Shown one piece after another: positions 62,671-64,000 of a stretch of DNA of 64,000 nucleotides (the stretch's first letter is position 1; each line of letters begins with the position of its first letter). The stretch is taken from the NCBI GenBank assembly GCA_037974665.1, contig CM075780.1:56089594-56153593 (forward strand), read 5' to 3'. The notes beneath the pieces are model-generated. The model searched no databases. It was not told the origin of the DNA and saw only the letters and a program-made list of their open reading frames with translations. A program made the translations under genes and the position numbers. This stretch comes from Ehretia macrophylla (Eukaryota; Streptophyta; Magnoliopsida; Boraginales; Ehretiaceae).

Positions 62671-62848
62671 ATATGTAGCGTGTTTATAAACATGTTCTGC
62701 GGTTTGGTGTACAGTTTATTTTTGTGCAAGAAAGGTGGCTTTGTAATTCATCTCATGTAGCAGTAATATATTGTGGCAAATACTGTAAATAATTAAATAA
62801 ATAATGCAATGCAAATTTGAATTTGAGCTTGTTTGATCATTGCAACAT

Positions 62849-63284
62849 TGTGATGATCCCACGTGTGAGATTGTATCTAATAAGGGGTGATTTTTAAGTT
62901 TAAGGAATTCTTACTATTAATAGATTAGTAATTTGGATAGTACTCTATCTTTGGACTTGAGTTATTAAATTAATGTTTTAATTGAGAGTTGACTCTACAA
63001 AGCGAGAATTATAGATTAGATTAAGGTGTAGTAAGTGTCAAACTGAATATTGGTATTAGGTCAGTGTCGATAGGCTAGTCCTACGTGGACGACGACTCTT
63101 ATGGGAGTGAAATTTAATGATCCCACATCAGGATTTCACCATCACAAGGGATAATTTATTAGTACAAGGGTGTTTTCCACCTAATAGATTAATCTTTTGA
63201 GTTGAGTTTTCTTGTTGGGCTTGAGTTGTTACAAACATATTGAGTAAGAGTTGAACCAAACTTGTAAACAAGTTCGTAATTGGC

Positions 63285-63285
<1 letters not shown>
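62849..63285 (+). mobile_element. Possible TRIM-like element
   Basis: Two degenerate direct repeats start ATGATCCCACGTGTGAG (62851) and ATGATCCCACATCAGG (63117). Both continue through AAGGGRTRATTT, TAATAGATTA and GRCTTGAGTTRTTA. Between them is TTGGTATTAGGTCAGTG near 63048, reminiscent of a TGGTATCAGAGC primer site, and GGGAGTGAAATTTAA just before the second repeat, like a short purine tract. TRIMs have this plan, but the repeats are diverged and the ends are unclear. Confidence 0.35.
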
Positions 63286-63286
<1 letters not shown>

Positions 63287-63334
<48 letters not shown>

Positions 63335-63340
63335 TATATT
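63287..63340. repeat. TA microsatellite
   Basis: A (TA)n run of about 16 uninterrupted units, then interrupted TATATATACATATATATA. Confidence 0.95.
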
Positions 63341-63889
63341 TTTGTTGAAGAATAAAATTTATATTAACAAACAGAGGATACAACAGAAAGTTGGGTCAAA
63401 CAAATCATACATGAGGCTCAATTAAAAGTTGGGCCGAACAAACCATACACAAGCCCCAATGAAAAAAGAACATATAGAAACGAAACAGAATTACAAGGGC
63501 AAAAGACAAGCCAACACCCAAAAAAGCAAAATTAGTGCCAAACCTATAGGCTCAACAACACAAACCCTAACCCCAAGCAACAGACACAAAATAGTCGAAG
63601 TAAGAGCGATCAACGACACCTGCAACAACAAACAACCCACACCTACAACACCAACAATACCATAAAGATAGCCACAAGCCTACTAGAGGCGAGTAAGGAA
63701 GGAGTATGATATACGGGATACACCACCCCGCCAGAAGTACCACATCGCCGGAGACTCCAATAGTAAAAAATGCGACAAAGATTGAGCATGAAAATGGTAG
63801 AGATGTGGTCCACAGAAGAGTCTCCGAAAACACTACCAAACTCGGTGGTCAACATGAAAGGTAAGAGAGGATGGAGAAGCTGCTACTTT
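63341..63889 (-). other. Possible LINE 3' end
   Basis: Read on the minus strand, this is G/T-rich DNA ending TTGTTAATATAAATTTTATTCTTC directly before the TA microsatellite. Plant L1 tails often look like this. Minus-strand frames at 63567-63855 are hydrophobic and low in complexity; no reverse transcriptase or zinc-finger motif is visible. It could equally be anonymous intergenic DNA. Confidence 0.25.
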
Positions 63890-64000
63890 TGTCACGCCCC
63901 AACTCGACCCCTCCTATAGTAAGTCAGGACGCAACGGAATTTAGGCAGTATAATGACAGTAAATAGGATACCGAGGCTCTAAACCAACCTCAATAGAACA
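63890..64000 (-). repeat. Start of a third G-family LTR, cut by the window edge
   Basis: TGTCACGCCCCAACTCGACC and the next 90 bp match the plus-strand start of the G LTRs at 22349 and 29795 (CAGGACGCAACGGAATTT, GGATACCGAGGCTCTAAACC). The orientation is the same as in G. The rest lies beyond the window, so whether it is a solo LTR or a whole element cannot be told. Confidence 0.9.

Overview
The window is nuclear DNA of a flowering plant, probably a eudicot. It is AT-rich, holds one host gene with GT-AG introns, and is otherwise made of plant-type transposable elements (Tat- and Tekay-like Ty3/gypsy, Ale-like Ty1/copia, hAT elements, hairpin MITEs). The species cannot be told from the sequence. 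No prokaryotic features, rRNA, tRNA or CRISPR were found.

Layout. (1) 1-1974: unassigned DNA, then the decayed minus-strand remnant of a hAT transposase with a TTF zinc finger and DUF4371 domain. (2) 1975-45287: one five-level nest of LTR retrotransposons. The outermost, element A, is a minus-strand Tat-like element with only gag and protease recognisable and a 5.9 kb tail of palindrome-bearing minisatellites. It is split by a solo LTR, C (9353-43081). C is split by a plus-strand Tekay-like element, D (12642-42687). The left LTR of D is split by a non-autonomous element, E (16095-35524). E holds a solo LTR, F (18349-20779), in its left LTR and a minus-strand Tekay-like chromovirus, G (22349-32226), in its interior. 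Target-site duplications are perfect for E, F and G and imperfect for C and D. LTR divergence, counted by eye on parts of the LTRs, fits the order: about 12% in A and about 4-6% in D, E and G. (3) 45288-51770: a hairpin element, a non-autonomous hAT with a perfect 8-bp duplication, and a plus-strand Ale-like copia remnant that carries a 31-bp minisatellite and two further hAT MITEs. (4) 51771-59223: a minus-strand gypsy remnant, J. It is broken up by a plastid-spacer-like segment, a solo LTR (H) with a perfect duplication, an inverted duplication of about 0.95 kb and an LTR fragment (K). (5) 59224-61630: the one clear host gene, RPL35 (ribosomal protein uL29), four exons, 123 residues. The 5' LTR of J ends 165 bp upstream of its start codon. 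(6) 61631-64000: a second hairpin element, a possible TRIM, a TA microsatellite, a possible LINE tail and the first 111 bp of another G-family LTR.

No multi-gene system was found. The only functional coding unit supported is RPL35, which acts in the large ribosomal subunit. The most unusual material is the gag-protease-only element with its palindromic minisatellite tail, an LTR module shared by at least five LTRs, and a 30-31-bp unit that builds both the arms of the hairpin elements and a separate tandem array.
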